Positions 42,408 through 50,621 of a DNA stretch of 60,601 nt are shown here, in pieces. Origin of the DNA: Streptomyces smaragdinus. Lineage in GTDB: Bacteria; Actinomycetota; Actinomycetes; Streptomycetales; Streptomycetaceae. The notes under the pieces are model-generated. The model worked only from the letters and a program-made list of their open reading frames with translations, made no database searches and was not told the DNA's origin. The DNA lies in NCBI RefSeq assembly GCF_009604385.1, contig NZ_WEGJ01000041.1:1-60601 (forward strand), given 5' to 3'. Both the position numbers and the translations under genes were made by a program. Position 1 is the first letter of the stretch; every line of letters begins with the position of its first letter.

Positions 42408-45155
42408 TTACGGGGCGAGCACCGCGCCGATCCGCAGATCGGCGGCGACGCCCAGCGAACCCTTGCCGTAGTAGACGCCGCCGGCGTTGCTGATGCCCGC
42501 CGAGCCCGCGTCCAGCTGGAGGATCGTGCCGTCGTTGGTGTCCTCGCCGTCCGCGCCGATCGCGAGGTCGGCCCGGCCGTAGCCCGACAGGTCGGCCAGC
42601 TGGACCTCGGCGCCGAGGCGGTCGCCCGCCTCCGCGCTGCCCGCGATGCCCGAGGTGTCCGCGGTCCAGGCCAGCCCGCCGGACGGGTTCAGACCGCTGG
42701 AGGAGCCCTTGAACAGCCAGGCCATACCGGCGTCGGCCTTGGTGCCGACGTCTTCGCCGGGGGCGCCGGTCAGGACGTCGCCGTAGCCGTCGCCGTTGTA
42801 GTCGCCGACCGCGACGGAGAAGCCCATCGCGTCGTTGCTCTCGGAGCTGCCCTCGACGCCGGTGGTGTTCTGGTGGATCGTCTTCTTCACCGTGGTCGAG
42901 GTCCAGCCGCCGGTGGCGCCCAGCAGCGTGGTGATCTGGCCGCCGGTGTTCCCGGCCGACTCGGCGCTGTACGCCTGGCCGACGACGAGGTCGTCGATCA
43001 TGTCGCCGTTGATGTCGCCGGCGGCGACGGAACGGCCGCCCGGGGTGGCCAGGACGCTGCCCTTGACCAGGCCGGTGGCGGAGCCCTTGAAGCTCAGCAG
43101 CTTGCCCTTGCCGGCCGTGTCGCGGTAGTTCAGCACCACGTCGGCGTAGCCGTCGCGGTTGAAGTCGCCGCTGGTCGCGGCGGTGTAGGCGATCGCGCCG
43201 GTGGCGGTGGTGACCGTACCGGTGGTGACCTTGGCGGTGGCGCTGTCGCGCACCCACCAGGCGCCGCCGGTGCCGGTGCCGGCGGAGAAGATGTCCGCCT
43301 TGCCGTCGCCGTTGAAGTCACCGACGGCGGTGGTGGAGCCGGCCTTGGCACCGGCCTTGGTGCCGGCGAAGGAGCCGCCGGTGGTGAGGCCGGGACCGTA
43401 CAGGAAGGTGACGTTGCCGACGTCCGTCTGGGTCGCCGTACCGTCCTCGCCCGGGGCGCCGGCGACGAGGTCGGCGACGCCGTCGCCGTTCAGGTCACCG
43501 GCGGAGACGGCGCTGCCGAAGGCGTCGCCGGACTCGCTGGAGCCGGGGACACCGGCGCTGTTCTGCGTGAGGTTGAGCCGGCCGCCGGTCACGGGGCCGT
43601 CGTCGCCGCCGGGGAGGATGCTCACCAGACCGGCCGAGGAGCTGGCCTTCGGCACTCCGGCGAACATGTCGCCGATGCCGTCCTTGGCCGCCTTGCCGGA
43701 GGCGGAGCGCAGGTCGGTGGTCGCCAGCGCGTGCGAGATACCGGGGGCGACGGCGGCGTTACGGATCTTGCCGAGGCGCTCGTACAGCTTGGTGCCGGGG
43801 CAGGCGGTGTTGTAACCGTCCTTGTGACCGGCTATCCGGTAGAAGGTCTGCTTGAGACCGGTGGGCACCGGCTCATCCGTTTTTTCGTCCACCGTCATCT
43901 GGGCCAGCGTGACCTGGCTGTTGGCCTTCACGCCGTACTGGCCGAGCTTCCATGCCGCGACCCGGGCGACGGAGTCCATCGCCGCGCGGGTGGGGATGTC
44001 GGTGGTGTACGTGCCGAGGACGGCGATGCCCGTCGAGTAGCTGTTGTAGCCCTCGGTGTGCGCGCCCTTGACCGGCAGGTCCATGCCGCCGCTCATGCCC
44101 TCGAAGACCTGGCCGCACTTGTCGACCAGGAAGTTGTAGCCGATGTCCTTCCAGCCGTTGTGGTCGACGTGGAAGAGGAAGTCCGCGCGGATCAGCTGCG
44201 GGGACTGGGCGCAGGTGTAGTTGGTCGCGTCGGTCGTGTGGTGGACGAACGCGACGTCGATCTTGTCGAGGTACTCGATCGGGTTGTCGTCGGCGATGTT
44301 CGCCGCGACGCGCGCCTCGTCGGCGGCCGTCGCCCAGCTGGAGCGCGGCTTGATCGGGGGCTTGACCACGGTGGACGGCCGCGGGGCCGGCGGCGCGGGC
44401 GGGGGCTCCTCGCCGGGCGGCTCCTCGGTCTGCGTGGGCTCGGCGGTCGCCGTCGGCTCCGTGGTCTGCGTCGGCTCCGTGGTCGCCGTGGGCTCGGTGG
44501 TCGCCGTGGGATCCGTCGTCGGGTCCGTCGTCGCCGTCGGATCCGTGGTCACCGACGGGTCGGCGGTCGGCGTGTCCTGTACGGAGTACGCCGCCGTCTC
44601 GAAGTCGTCCGACCCCGGCTCCGCCGCCTTGGCCTCCGCGGGCGTCACGCCCGGGTCCACCAGGACCAGCTCCATGCCGGCCGGCAGCGGGCTCTCCGTG
44701 GCGTCCTCGGCGACGACCTTCGCCTCGGCGGCGTCGGACGGACCGACCCAGCGCGTGGCGGAACCGCCGCGTATCTCCGAGGTCGCGTCGTCCGGCAGGT
44801 CCGTCTGCTCCTCGAGCGGCAGCCACTCGGTCCACTCGCCGGTCTCCAGCGACCGGGTGCGCACCTGGACGCTGCCGTCCAGCTGCTGCGTGGCCTTGTC
44901 CCAGCTCAGACCGACCAGCGAGAACTGCTGGGTCTCGGTCTTCCCGAGCTGCTTCTTGCCCTTGGTGCCCGTCAGGTCGAGCGCACGCACACTGGACTTA
45001 CGCGCCTCGACCGGCTTGGGCCCGCCCGGACCGTCCTCGCCCGCGACCGCGATGGTGACGGCCCCCGCGCCACCGAGCACGACCGCGCCGAGCGTGATCC
45101 AGGCCCTCCGTTTCAGACTCAGCGGCCTGTAGGCATGCGCTTTCCTCTTGAACAC
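42408..45155 (-). CDS. Secreted PGRP-type amidase with FG-GAP (integrin-like) repeats
   Basis: The 915-residue protein starts with a basic tail and signal/anchor helix (ITLGAVVLGGAGAVTIAVAG). A Thr/Pro/Glu tract follows around residues 195-255 (repeats of TTDPTA and TTEPTA/Q), then a PGRP/amidase-2 domain: DVAFVHHTTDATNY (His305/306), DIGYNFLVDKCGQVFEG, and GHKDGYNTACPG with the Zn-binding His and Cys. The last 370 residues contain FG-GAP/VCBS repeats with Ca-binding loops such as GDLNGDGVADLVAGAPGED, GDFNGDGKADIF and GDYNGDGYGDVLTGAPGED. It probably cleaves or binds peptidoglycan at the surface. The GTG at 45155 follows GAGAGG. Confidence 0.93.
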   Translation of the reverse strand: MFKRKAHAYRPLSLKRRAWITLGAVVLGGAGAVTIAVAGEDGPGGPKPVEARKSSVRALDLTGTKGKKQLGKTETQQFSLVGLSWDKATQQLDGSVQVRTRSLETGEWTEWLPLEEQTDLPDDATSEIRGGSATRWVGPSDAAEAKVVAEDATESPLPAGMELVLVDPGVTPAEAKAAEPGSDDFETAAYSVQDTPTADPSVTTDPTATTDPTTDPTATTEPTATTEPTQTTEPTATAEPTQTEEPPGEEPPPAPPAPRPSTVVKPPIKPRSSWATAADEARVAANIADDNPIEYLDKIDVAFVHHTTDATNYTCAQSPQLIRADFLFHVDHNGWKDIGYNFLVDKCGQVFEGMSGGMDLPVKGAHTEGYNSYSTGIAVLGTYTTDIPTRAAMDSVARVAAWKLGQYGVKANSQVTLAQMTVDEKTDEPVPTGLKQTFYRIAGHKDGYNTACPGTKLYERLGKIRNAAVAPGISHALATTDLRSASGKAAKDGIGDMFAGVPKASSSAGLVSILPGGDDGPVTGGRLNLTQNSAGVPGSSESGDAFGSAVSAGDLNGDGVADLVAGAPGEDGTATQTDVGNVTFLYGPGLTTGGSFAGTKAGAKAGSTTAVGDFNGDGKADIFSAGTGTGGAWWVRDSATAKVTTGTVTTATGAIAYTAATSGDFNRDGYADVVLNYRDTAGKGKLLSFKGSATGLVKGSVLATPGGRSVAAGDINGDMIDDLVVGQAYSAESAGNTGGQITTLLGATGGWTSTTVKKTIHQNTTGVEGSSESNDAMGFSVAVGDYNGDGYGDVLTGAPGEDVGTKADAGMAWLFKGSSSGLNPSGGLAWTADTSGIAGSAEAGDRLGAEVQLADLSGYGRADLAIGADGEDTNDGTILQLDAGSAGISNAGGVYYGKGSLGVAADLRIGAVLAP

Positions 45156-45552
45156 GAAGCTACCTCTCCGGTCTCATCCGTCACATGTGGCCCCGTCTCC
45201 GACCAACCGGGTTCCGGATTGGTTGTACGGGGAGAGCTGACGCGCCCGTAAACGCCTGAAATGTGACGACCGGGGCCGCTACCCCCCACAGGAGAGACCC
45301 CGGCCGTCGCTCAGGGATCGGACCGGCGTTCGAGCCAGTCCGTATACCGTTCAGCGCCGGACGCCCCGGAATTGTCACACCCGCCCCCCGGACGCCCTCC
45401 CACCGGTCCGTACCATCGCTCTGTCCCACTCCCCTGGACGTGGGGTGTCCCGGCCACGTAGCGTTCTGAAGCCCGCATTTACCTGCGGGCCACAGACATG
45501 CAGACCCGGCCCAAACGCGGCCGGACGTCCGGGGGTTACAGAACTGACCGCA
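45156..45552. other. Divergent intergenic region
   Basis: This 397-base gap between the amidase and sigma genes has no gene. It contains the amidase ribosome-binding site at the left, and on the right a candidate sigma-gene promoter with a 5' hairpin (listed separately). Confidence 0.6.
45435..45490 (+). promoter_or_regulatory. Candidate promoter and 5'-leader hairpin of the ECF sigma gene
   Basis: TGGACG (45435-45440), an 18-base spacer and TAGCGT (45459-45464) would start transcription near 45471. There GCCCGC (45471-45476) pairs with GCGGGC (45485-45490), so the mRNA would begin with a six-pair hairpin and an eight-base loop, followed by about 60 bases to the GTG. Confidence 0.45.
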
Positions 45553-46146
45553 GTGCACAAGGACGACGTGGCGCTCACCGCTGCGGTGCGCTCGGCGCAG
45601 AAAGGGGACGAGGCCGCCTTCCGCGCCGTCTACCGGGCGGTCAACCCCCGGTTGCTCGGCTATGTGCGCACCCTCGTCGGTGAGGGCGACGCCGAGGACG
45701 TGGCCTCGGAGGCGTGGCTGCAGATCACCCGTGATCTCGCGGGGTTCAAGGGCGACGCCGACCAGTTCCGCGGCTGGAGCGCCCGCATCGCCCGCAACCG
45801 CTCGCTCGACCACATCCGCGCGCGCTCGCGCCGGCCGGCGATCGGCGGGGACGAGACGGAACTCACGGACCGCGCCGCCGCGTCGGACACGGCGGCCGAG
45901 GCGATGACGGCGCAGGCCACGCGCCGCACGCTCTCGCTCATCTCCCGACTGCCGCGCGGCCAGGCGGAGGTGGTCACCCTGCGGGTGGTCATGGGCCTTG
46001 ACGTGAAACGTACGGCGGAGATCCTCGGCAAGCGGCCGGGGGCCGTCCGCACGGCCGCGCAGCGGGGTCTGAAGCAGATCGCGGAGTGGCTGGAAAGCGA
46101 CAGCGGTGTGACGGAAACGGCGGCACGGACGCTTAAGGGAATGTGA
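45553..46146 (+). CDS. ECF RNA polymerase sigma factor
   Basis: The 197-residue sigma factor has region 2 (AAFRAVYRAVNPRLLGYVRTLVGEGDAEDVASEAWLQITRDL, FRGWSARIARNRSLDHIRARSRRP) and region 4 (LISRLPRGQAEVVTLRVVMGLDVKRTAEILGKRPGAVRTAAQRGLKQIAEWL). The GTG at 45553 is the only in-frame start near region 2; no strong Shine-Dalgarno precedes it. The stop overlaps the next ATG (TGATG), and the next two genes form one operon with it, a sigma/membrane-partner arrangement. Confidence 0.9.
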   Translation: MHKDDVALTAAVRSAQKGDEAAFRAVYRAVNPRLLGYVRTLVGEGDAEDVASEAWLQITRDLAGFKGDADQFRGWSARIARNRSLDHIRARSRRPAIGGDETELTDRAAASDTAAEAMTAQATRRTLSLISRLPRGQAEVVTLRVVMGLDVKRTAEILGKRPGAVRTAAQRGLKQIAEWLESDSGVTETAARTLKGM

Positions 46147-47063
46147 TGGCCGAGAAGCCCCTCGGATGGCTGGACGAGGATGCCGCGGAGCATTTGCTGC
46201 GCGGCGAATCCGTCCTGCCCTCCCCGGGTACGGCCCGGGACGTGGCGGAGGCCGAGCGGCTCGCCGCGTTCCTCGCGACGCTCGCCGACACCGGCCGGCG
46301 GTACCCGGACGACGCGTACGCGCCCGGCCAGGAGGCGGCCGTGGCCGCGTTCCGCGCCGCCCGCCGGGAGACCTCGCACGGCTTCGGAACAGCCCTGTTC
46401 GCCCTGGTCCGCCGGATCCGTCCGCTGCGGGCGGCCGCCGCGGTGACGCTGCTGGCGTGCACGGCGGGCGGGATGGCGGTGGCCTCCACGGCCGGTCTGT
46501 CGCCGTTCACCGACACGCCGGCGAAGCCGCCGGCGACCGTCTCGCCGCTGCCGGGGACCTCCATGCCCGCGGCCGGCGGCAGCGCCACCCCGGGAAACGA
46601 TTCTTCGCCGTCCGCGGACCCGGACGGACACAGGTCCGGCGACCCGGACAACAGCGGTCCGGGGCCCGACGCCAAGGAGAACAGCGGCAAGGACGCCACG
46701 CCCCCGCCGAGCGCCGCGCAGCTCGAGGACGACTGCCGCGCCTTCGTCACCGAGCAGACCCGGGGCGAGCGCCCGGACCGGGAGACGATGAACCGGCTGA
46801 ACAAGGCGGCCGGCGGGACGTCGAAGATCGGCCCGTACTGCGACGGGCTCCTCGGCTCCCCGGGCGGCTCCACCGCGGACGAGTCGCCGGACGGCCCGGC
46901 CACCGCGAGCCCCGACTCCACGCTGTCCGACCCGAACGACGGGCCGGTGCCGGACGCCGGCTCACCGACCTCGCCGGACAAGGCGGTGGACAGCGCCCCG
47001 CAGGACGCCGAGCCCGCGGCCGGCACCGGTGAGACCACCGCTCCCACGGCCGCGACGGACTGA
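46146..47063 (+). CDS. Putative anti-sigma-like membrane protein coupled to the ECF sigma factor
   Basis: The 305-residue protein has a cytosolic part (KPLGWLDEDAAEHLLRGESVLP, then a helix AERLAAFLATLADTGRR), one membrane segment near residues 98-116 (AAAAVTLLACTAGGMAVAST), and a long extracellular Pro/Ser/Asp-rich region with two Cys (LEDDCRAFVTEQ, GPYCDGLLGS). Its plan matches the protein at 15047-15826. Coupling to the sigma gene suggests it binds the sigma factor at the cytosolic face (inference); no classical zinc-type anti-sigma motif (HxxxCxxC) is visible. Confidence 0.75.
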   Translation: MAEKPLGWLDEDAAEHLLRGESVLPSPGTARDVAEAERLAAFLATLADTGRRYPDDAYAPGQEAAVAAFRAARRETSHGFGTALFALVRRIRPLRAAAAVTLLACTAGGMAVASTAGLSPFTDTPAKPPATVSPLPGTSMPAAGGSATPGNDSSPSADPDGHRSGDPDNSGPGPDAKENSGKDATPPPSAAQLEDDCRAFVTEQTRGERPDRETMNRLNKAAGGTSKIGPYCDGLLGSPGGSTADESPDGPATASPDSTLSDPNDGPVPDAGSPTSPDKAVDSAPQDAEPAAGTGETTAPTAATD

Positions 47064-47764
47064 TGGCGGACGCCTGGTCCGTCGGCCGGCGCAGCCGTCT
47101 GTGGCTGGCGCTGCCGGTCACGGTCCTGCTCGTGGCGCTGCTGTACGACCGGTGGGGCGGCCCCGTGACGGACCGCCTCTTCCCTCCCCCGCCCCCGCCG
47201 AAGACCCCCGTGGCGCTGCCGGGCGGGGGCACCGCGCGGCTCGCGGACTGCGGGAAGGGCGAACCGGGGGCGCTGGAGAGCAAGGGGCTCGTGCTGCACT
47301 CCTACGGGTCGAGCAGCGTAGGAGGGCCGCACCGGCCGCCGACCGACAGCGACGGCCTGATCGGCAAGCTGGAGTTCACCATCGACCTGGGCGTCGAGCG
47401 CACACGCACGGCCGGCGAAGGCACCCGCGGCTACCGCGCCGACGTGGAGTTCTGGGGCCCGCACGGACTCGGGCTGCTGGCCCGGGCGAAGGACCTGTCC
47501 CCGGAGATCTACGACCGGGCGGCGGCCAAGCGGATGGGCGCCGACGCGCCCCCGGTCCCCGACGACTACACGGTCCTCACCATCGTGCTGCCGCGCGAGG
47601 CCCTCTGTCCGGGGCTCGACTTCCCCGATCTGTCGGCGGGCCACCCGTCCGGCAGCAACCAGATCGAGGACTACCCGTCGCTGCGCCTCACCGTCGAGGA
47701 CGTGGCGACAGGCGAGCGTTTCACAGCGTCGGAGCCGGACCTGCCCGCCCCTCTCACCGCGTAA
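47063..47764 (+). CDS. Membrane-anchored protein of the ECF sigma operon, unknown
   Basis: The 233-residue protein has one N-terminal membrane helix (LWLALPVTVLLVALLYDRW, residues 13-31), a run of prolines (RLFPPPPPPKTP) acting as a spacer, and a beta-rich extracellular domain with two Cys (ARLADCGKGE, REALCPGLDF). I do not recognise the domain. The ATG overlaps the stop of the previous gene (TGATG), making a three-gene coupled operon. Confidence 0.75.
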   Translation: MADAWSVGRRSRLWLALPVTVLLVALLYDRWGGPVTDRLFPPPPPPKTPVALPGGGTARLADCGKGEPGALESKGLVLHSYGSSSVGGPHRPPTDSDGLIGKLEFTIDLGVERTRTAGEGTRGYRADVEFWGPHGLGLLARAKDLSPEIYDRAAAKRMGADAPPVPDDYTVLTIVLPREALCPGLDFPDLSAGHPSGSNQIEDYPSLRLTVEDVATGERFTASEPDLPAPLTA

Positions 47765-47807
47765 CCCCGTGTGACGCACGGCATACGGGTCTCTTCGTAC
47801 CCATCAG

Positions 47808-47821
47808 TTGAACACGTTCAA
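47808..47821. promoter_or_regulatory. TetR operator O1
   Basis: TTGAACACGTTCAA, that is TTGAAC-N2-GTTCAA, covers the -35 element. It is repeated exactly at 47854-47867. Confidence 0.8.
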
Positions 47822-47836
47822 GATTCCCGCTACCTT
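47808..47836 (+). promoter_or_regulatory. Promoter of the TetR-linked operon
   Basis: TTGAAC (47808-47813), a 17-base spacer and TACCTT (47831-47836) form a good housekeeping promoter. The -35 hexamer is the left arm of the first operator. The predicted start lies near 47843. Confidence 0.75.
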
Positions 47837-47853
47837 CCTGTCCGTAAGGAGAA

Positions 47854-47867
47854 TTGAACACGTTCAA
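47854..47867. promoter_or_regulatory. TetR operator O2
   Basis: An exact second copy of TTGAACACGTTCAA lies 46 bases downstream of the first, just after the predicted transcription start and before the ribosome-binding site of the membrane-protein gene. Confidence 0.8.
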
Positions 47868-47880
47868 GGAAGGCGGAACC

Positions 47881-48291
47881 ATGGATCTCACCGTGCTCAC
47901 GTACGTGCTCTACATCGCCGTCAGCATCGGCCTCACCGTCTGGGTGGCCCGTACGCTGAGCCGCAACGGCAAGGTCTTCCTGGCCGACGCGATGCGCGGC
48001 AACGAACAGCTCGCGGACGCCGTGAACCATCTGCTCGTCGTCGGCTTCTACCTGGTCAACCTGGGCTTCGTGGCCCTGTTCCTGAAGACCGGCACCGACG
48101 TCGACAGCCAGCAGGAGGTCGTCGAGACCCTGGCCGGCAAGCTCGGCATCGTGCTGCTCGTCCTCGGCGGCATGCATCTGACCAACGTCTTCGTCCTCGG
48201 CCGCTACCGCCGCCGCAGCCTGCTGGAGCGCGAGCAGCAGCCCCCCGTCGAGCCCGACGCCTGGGCCGACGCCGCGCCGGCCGGGGCCTGA
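47881..48291 (+). CDS. Small integral membrane protein under TetR control
   Basis: The 136-residue protein has three membrane helices: LTVLTYVLYIAVSIGLTVWVA, LADAVNHLLVVGFYLVNLGFVALFL and LGIVLLVLGGMHLTNVFVLG, with an acidic tail. Family not recognised. The ATG at 47881 follows AAGGCGG. Two copies of the palindrome TTGAACACGTTCAA bracket its promoter, so it is the main target of the TetR gene two places downstream. The DCC-family gene follows after five bases. Confidence 0.82.
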   Translation: MDLTVLTYVLYIAVSIGLTVWVARTLSRNGKVFLADAMRGNEQLADAVNHLLVVGFYLVNLGFVALFLKTGTDVDSQQEVVETLAGKLGIVLLVLGGMHLTNVFVLGRYRRRSLLEREQQPPVEPDAWADAAPAGA

Positions 48292-48296
48292 GTACC

Positions 48297-48797
48297 GTGC
48301 GGCTCACCCAGAACGCGGCGCGCACCGCCGCCCGGCCGCCGCTGCGCCGGCTGACGGTGCTGTACGACGCCGGCTGCTCGCTCTGCGTCTTCCTGCGGAA
48401 CTGGCTCACCCGCCAGCGTCAGCTCGTACCGCTGGATCTGGTCCCCTGCGGCTCGGCCGAGGCGCGGCGCCGCTTCCCCGGGCTCGACCATCCGGCCACC
48501 CGCGAGGAGATCACCGTCGTCGGCGACGCGGGGCAGGTCTACCGGGGGGCGCGGGCGTGGATCGTGGTGCTGTGGGCGCTGCACGCGCACCGGGCCACCG
48601 CGCACCGGCTGTCGTCGGGGGCGGGGATGGGTCTGGCCCGGGCGGCGGTGCTGGCGGCGGCCAAGTACCGGGGGGCGCGTTCGGCAAGCTCCTGGGGCGG
48701 TGGGGCCTACCCGGCCCGGGACGGCTGGCGCTACCACCCGGCCCAGGGCTGGAGCCGGAATTGCACCGACGACGGATGCGCCGCCCCGCCCGGATAG
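48297..48797 (+). CDS. DCC-family thiol-disulfide oxidoreductase-like protein
   Basis: The 166-residue product carries the DCC1-like opening LTVLYDAGCSLCVFLRNWL with the redox C-x-x-C, then VPLDLVPCGS and EITVVGDAGQVYRGARAWIVVLWAL, as in DUF393 proteins. The C-terminal part is Trp/Gly/Tyr-rich (SSWGGGAYPARDGWRYHP) with two further Cys. Such proteins are thought to act as thiol oxidoreductases but are little characterised. GTG at 48297, five bases after the membrane-protein stop, with no strong Shine-Dalgarno; it is probably coupled. Confidence 0.85.
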   Translation: MRLTQNAARTAARPPLRRLTVLYDAGCSLCVFLRNWLTRQRQLVPLDLVPCGSAEARRRFPGLDHPATREEITVVGDAGQVYRGARAWIVVLWALHAHRATAHRLSSGAGMGLARAAVLAAAKYRGARSASSWGGGAYPARDGWRYHPAQGWSRNCTDDGCAAPPG

Positions 48798-48800
48798 TCT
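48795..48800 (+). promoter_or_regulatory. -10 box of the TetR gene
   Basis: TAGTCT fits TANNNT and lies eight bases before the ATG at 48809, giving the regulator its own nearly leaderless promoter inside the operon. Confidence 0.45.
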
Positions 48801-48808
48801 TCGACGAC

Positions 48809-49573
48809 ATGAAGCCCGAACCCGCCACCGAACCGGCCCCCGAGCAGTCCACGGGGGCCGGCCCGTCCGCGCCCGCGAAGACCAAGGGCGAGGAGACCCG
48901 CACGCTGATCCTCGAGACGGCGATGCGGCTCTTCCAGGAACGCGGGTACCACAAGACGACGATGCGGGCGATCGCCGCCGAGGCCGGGGTCTCGGTCGGC
49001 AACGCCTACTACTACTTCGACTCCAAGGCCGCCCTGATCACCGGCTTCTACGACCGGATGTCCCGCGAGCACGCGCTGGTGGCCCGGGAGCGGATGGCCG
49101 GGGTCACGGACTTCGGCGAGCGGATGGACATCGCCGTCATGGCCTGGGTGGACTGCGCGGCGCCGTACCACGAGTTCGCCGCCCAGTTCTTCTCCACGGC
49201 CGCCGATCCGGAGAGCCCGCTGAGCCCGTTCTCCGACGACTCGCATCCGGCGCGGGCGGAGGCGGTGGCCATCTTCCGGGACGTGCTGGACGGCTCGCAG
49301 CTCGGGCCGAAGATCGACGCCGAGCTGCGCCAGCTGCTGCCGGACCTGCTGTGGCTGCATCTGATGGGCGTCGTCCTGTACTGGGTCTTCGACCGTACGG
49401 AGGACACCGAGCGCACCCGCGCCTTCGTGCACCGGCTGACCCCCATGGTGTCGAAGGTCGTCCGCCTCACCCGCTACCGGGCGTTCCGGCCGCTGGTGCG
49501 CGAGGCGGTGGGGCTGATGGAGGAGTTCGTGATCCCCAAGGTCCGGGCCGGGGCCGAGGCCAGGGGCACGTAG
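48809..49573 (+). CDS. TetR-family transcriptional regulator
   Basis: The 254-residue regulator has the TetR helix-turn-helix near residues 30-75 (TRTLILETAMRLFQERGYHKTTMRAIAAEAGVSVGNAYYYFDSKAALITGFYDRM) and an all-helical ligand-binding domain. An N-terminal tail of about 25 residues rich in Pro/Ala/Glu precedes it. The double palindrome upstream of the membrane-protein gene is its probable operator. The ligand is unknown. Its stop is one base from the stop of the convergent transglutaminase-like gene. Confidence 0.93.
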   Translation: MKPEPATEPAPEQSTGAGPSAPAKTKGEETRTLILETAMRLFQERGYHKTTMRAIAAEAGVSVGNAYYYFDSKAALITGFYDRMSREHALVARERMAGVTDFGERMDIAVMAWVDCAAPYHEFAAQFFSTAADPESPLSPFSDDSHPARAEAVAIFRDVLDGSQLGPKIDAELRQLLPDLLWLHLMGVVLYWVFDRTEDTERTRAFVHRLTPMVSKVVRLTRYRAFRPLVREAVGLMEEFVIPKVRAGAEARGT

Positions 49574-49574
49574 G

Positions 49575-50498
49575 TCAGGCGGCCTCGGCGGGCAGCAGGA
49601 CCTGGTGCTCGCCCGCGTACGCCGAGTGGGAGACGATCATGCGGGGCGCGCGCAGGCCCTCGTACGTACGGTAGAGCTCCCGCAGCCGGTCGAACCCGGC
49701 CGACGAGGACGCCTCGGCGGCGGCGTCCAGCACCGCGTAGTCGGCGCCCCCCAGTAGCTCCGGCACGGCCTCCGCGAGGCCCCAGCCGTCCCAGGGCAGC
49801 ACCTCGACGCGGTTCAGGGCGGCGACGTCCTTCACCAGGTTGCCCTGGACCTCCGGCAGCCCGCGCAGCGCCTGCAGGACGCTGACGCCGAAGGTCAGCG
49901 GGTCGCGGCGGCCCGTACGGCAGGCGCGCCAGGCGTCGCCGGCGACGAGGAAGCGGTCGCGGGGGACGCGCAGCGGGTCGAAGGGGATCTCGTACCGCTC
50001 CTTCTCGGCGAGGGCCGCGACCGGATCGCCGAGCACCTGCGCGTCGGCGAGGGTCCAGCCGCGGGTCTCGTCCCAGTACTCGGTGACCCAGTGGTCCTCG
50101 TGGAAGTCCCGGACCAGGTACGTCGCGTAGCCGCAGCGGATCCGCGCGGGCGTGCCCGTGTGCCGCAACAGCGCGCTGTGCAGCAGGGCGAAGTCGCGGC
50201 ACGTCCCGACGAACCGGTCGGCGAGACGGCGCGGCCGGGTGAGGGGGGCGGGGTCGCGGGCGAGGACGAGGCGGAGGATGTCGGCGGCGTAGCGGGTGTC
50301 GGGGTCGGAGGCGAGCCGGCCGGCCGGGATCTCCTCGGCGAAGCGCCACTCGGTCTCGACGGGGTGCATCATCAGGCCACGGACCAGCAGCGCCAACTCG
50401 CCCGGATCGGCGGGCAGTTCATCGGGCGGGCCCCCGGCCCCGAGGTCGGACGCGCGGCTCGGACGCAGGTAGAAGGCCCGTTCGTCGTCGGTGAGCAT
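49575..50498 (-). CDS. Transglutaminase-like (papain-fold) protein
   Basis: The 307-residue protein carries the transglutaminase-core triad: Cys in DRFVGTCRDFALLHSALLRHTGTPAR, His in DFHEDHWVTEYWDETRGW, and Asp in TLADAQVLGDP. There is no signal peptide, so it is probably cytosolic. Such bacterial proteins act as peptidases or amidases; the substrate is unknown. The ATG at 50498 has GGGAG at seven bases. Confidence 0.88.
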   Translation of the reverse strand: MLTDDERAFYLRPSRASDLGAGGPPDELPADPGELALLVRGLMMHPVETEWRFAEEIPAGRLASDPDTRYAADILRLVLARDPAPLTRPRRLADRFVGTCRDFALLHSALLRHTGTPARIRCGYATYLVRDFHEDHWVTEYWDETRGWTLADAQVLGDPVAALAEKERYEIPFDPLRVPRDRFLVAGDAWRACRTGRRDPLTFGVSVLQALRGLPEVQGNLVKDVAALNRVEVLPWDGWGLAEAVPELLGGADYAVLDAAAEASSSAGFDRLRELYRTYEGLRAPRMIVSHSAYAGEHQVLLPAEAA

Positions 50499-50621
50499 CG
50501 GCGGACTCCCAAGCGCGAGCGGTTGCTACGCGATCAGGCTGACAGGTTTTTCGCCGCGAACGCAAGGAGCCGTCGGGCCTCTTGACCATGCTGTACGGTC
50601 TGTCAGCAGGTCTGCCCTCGG

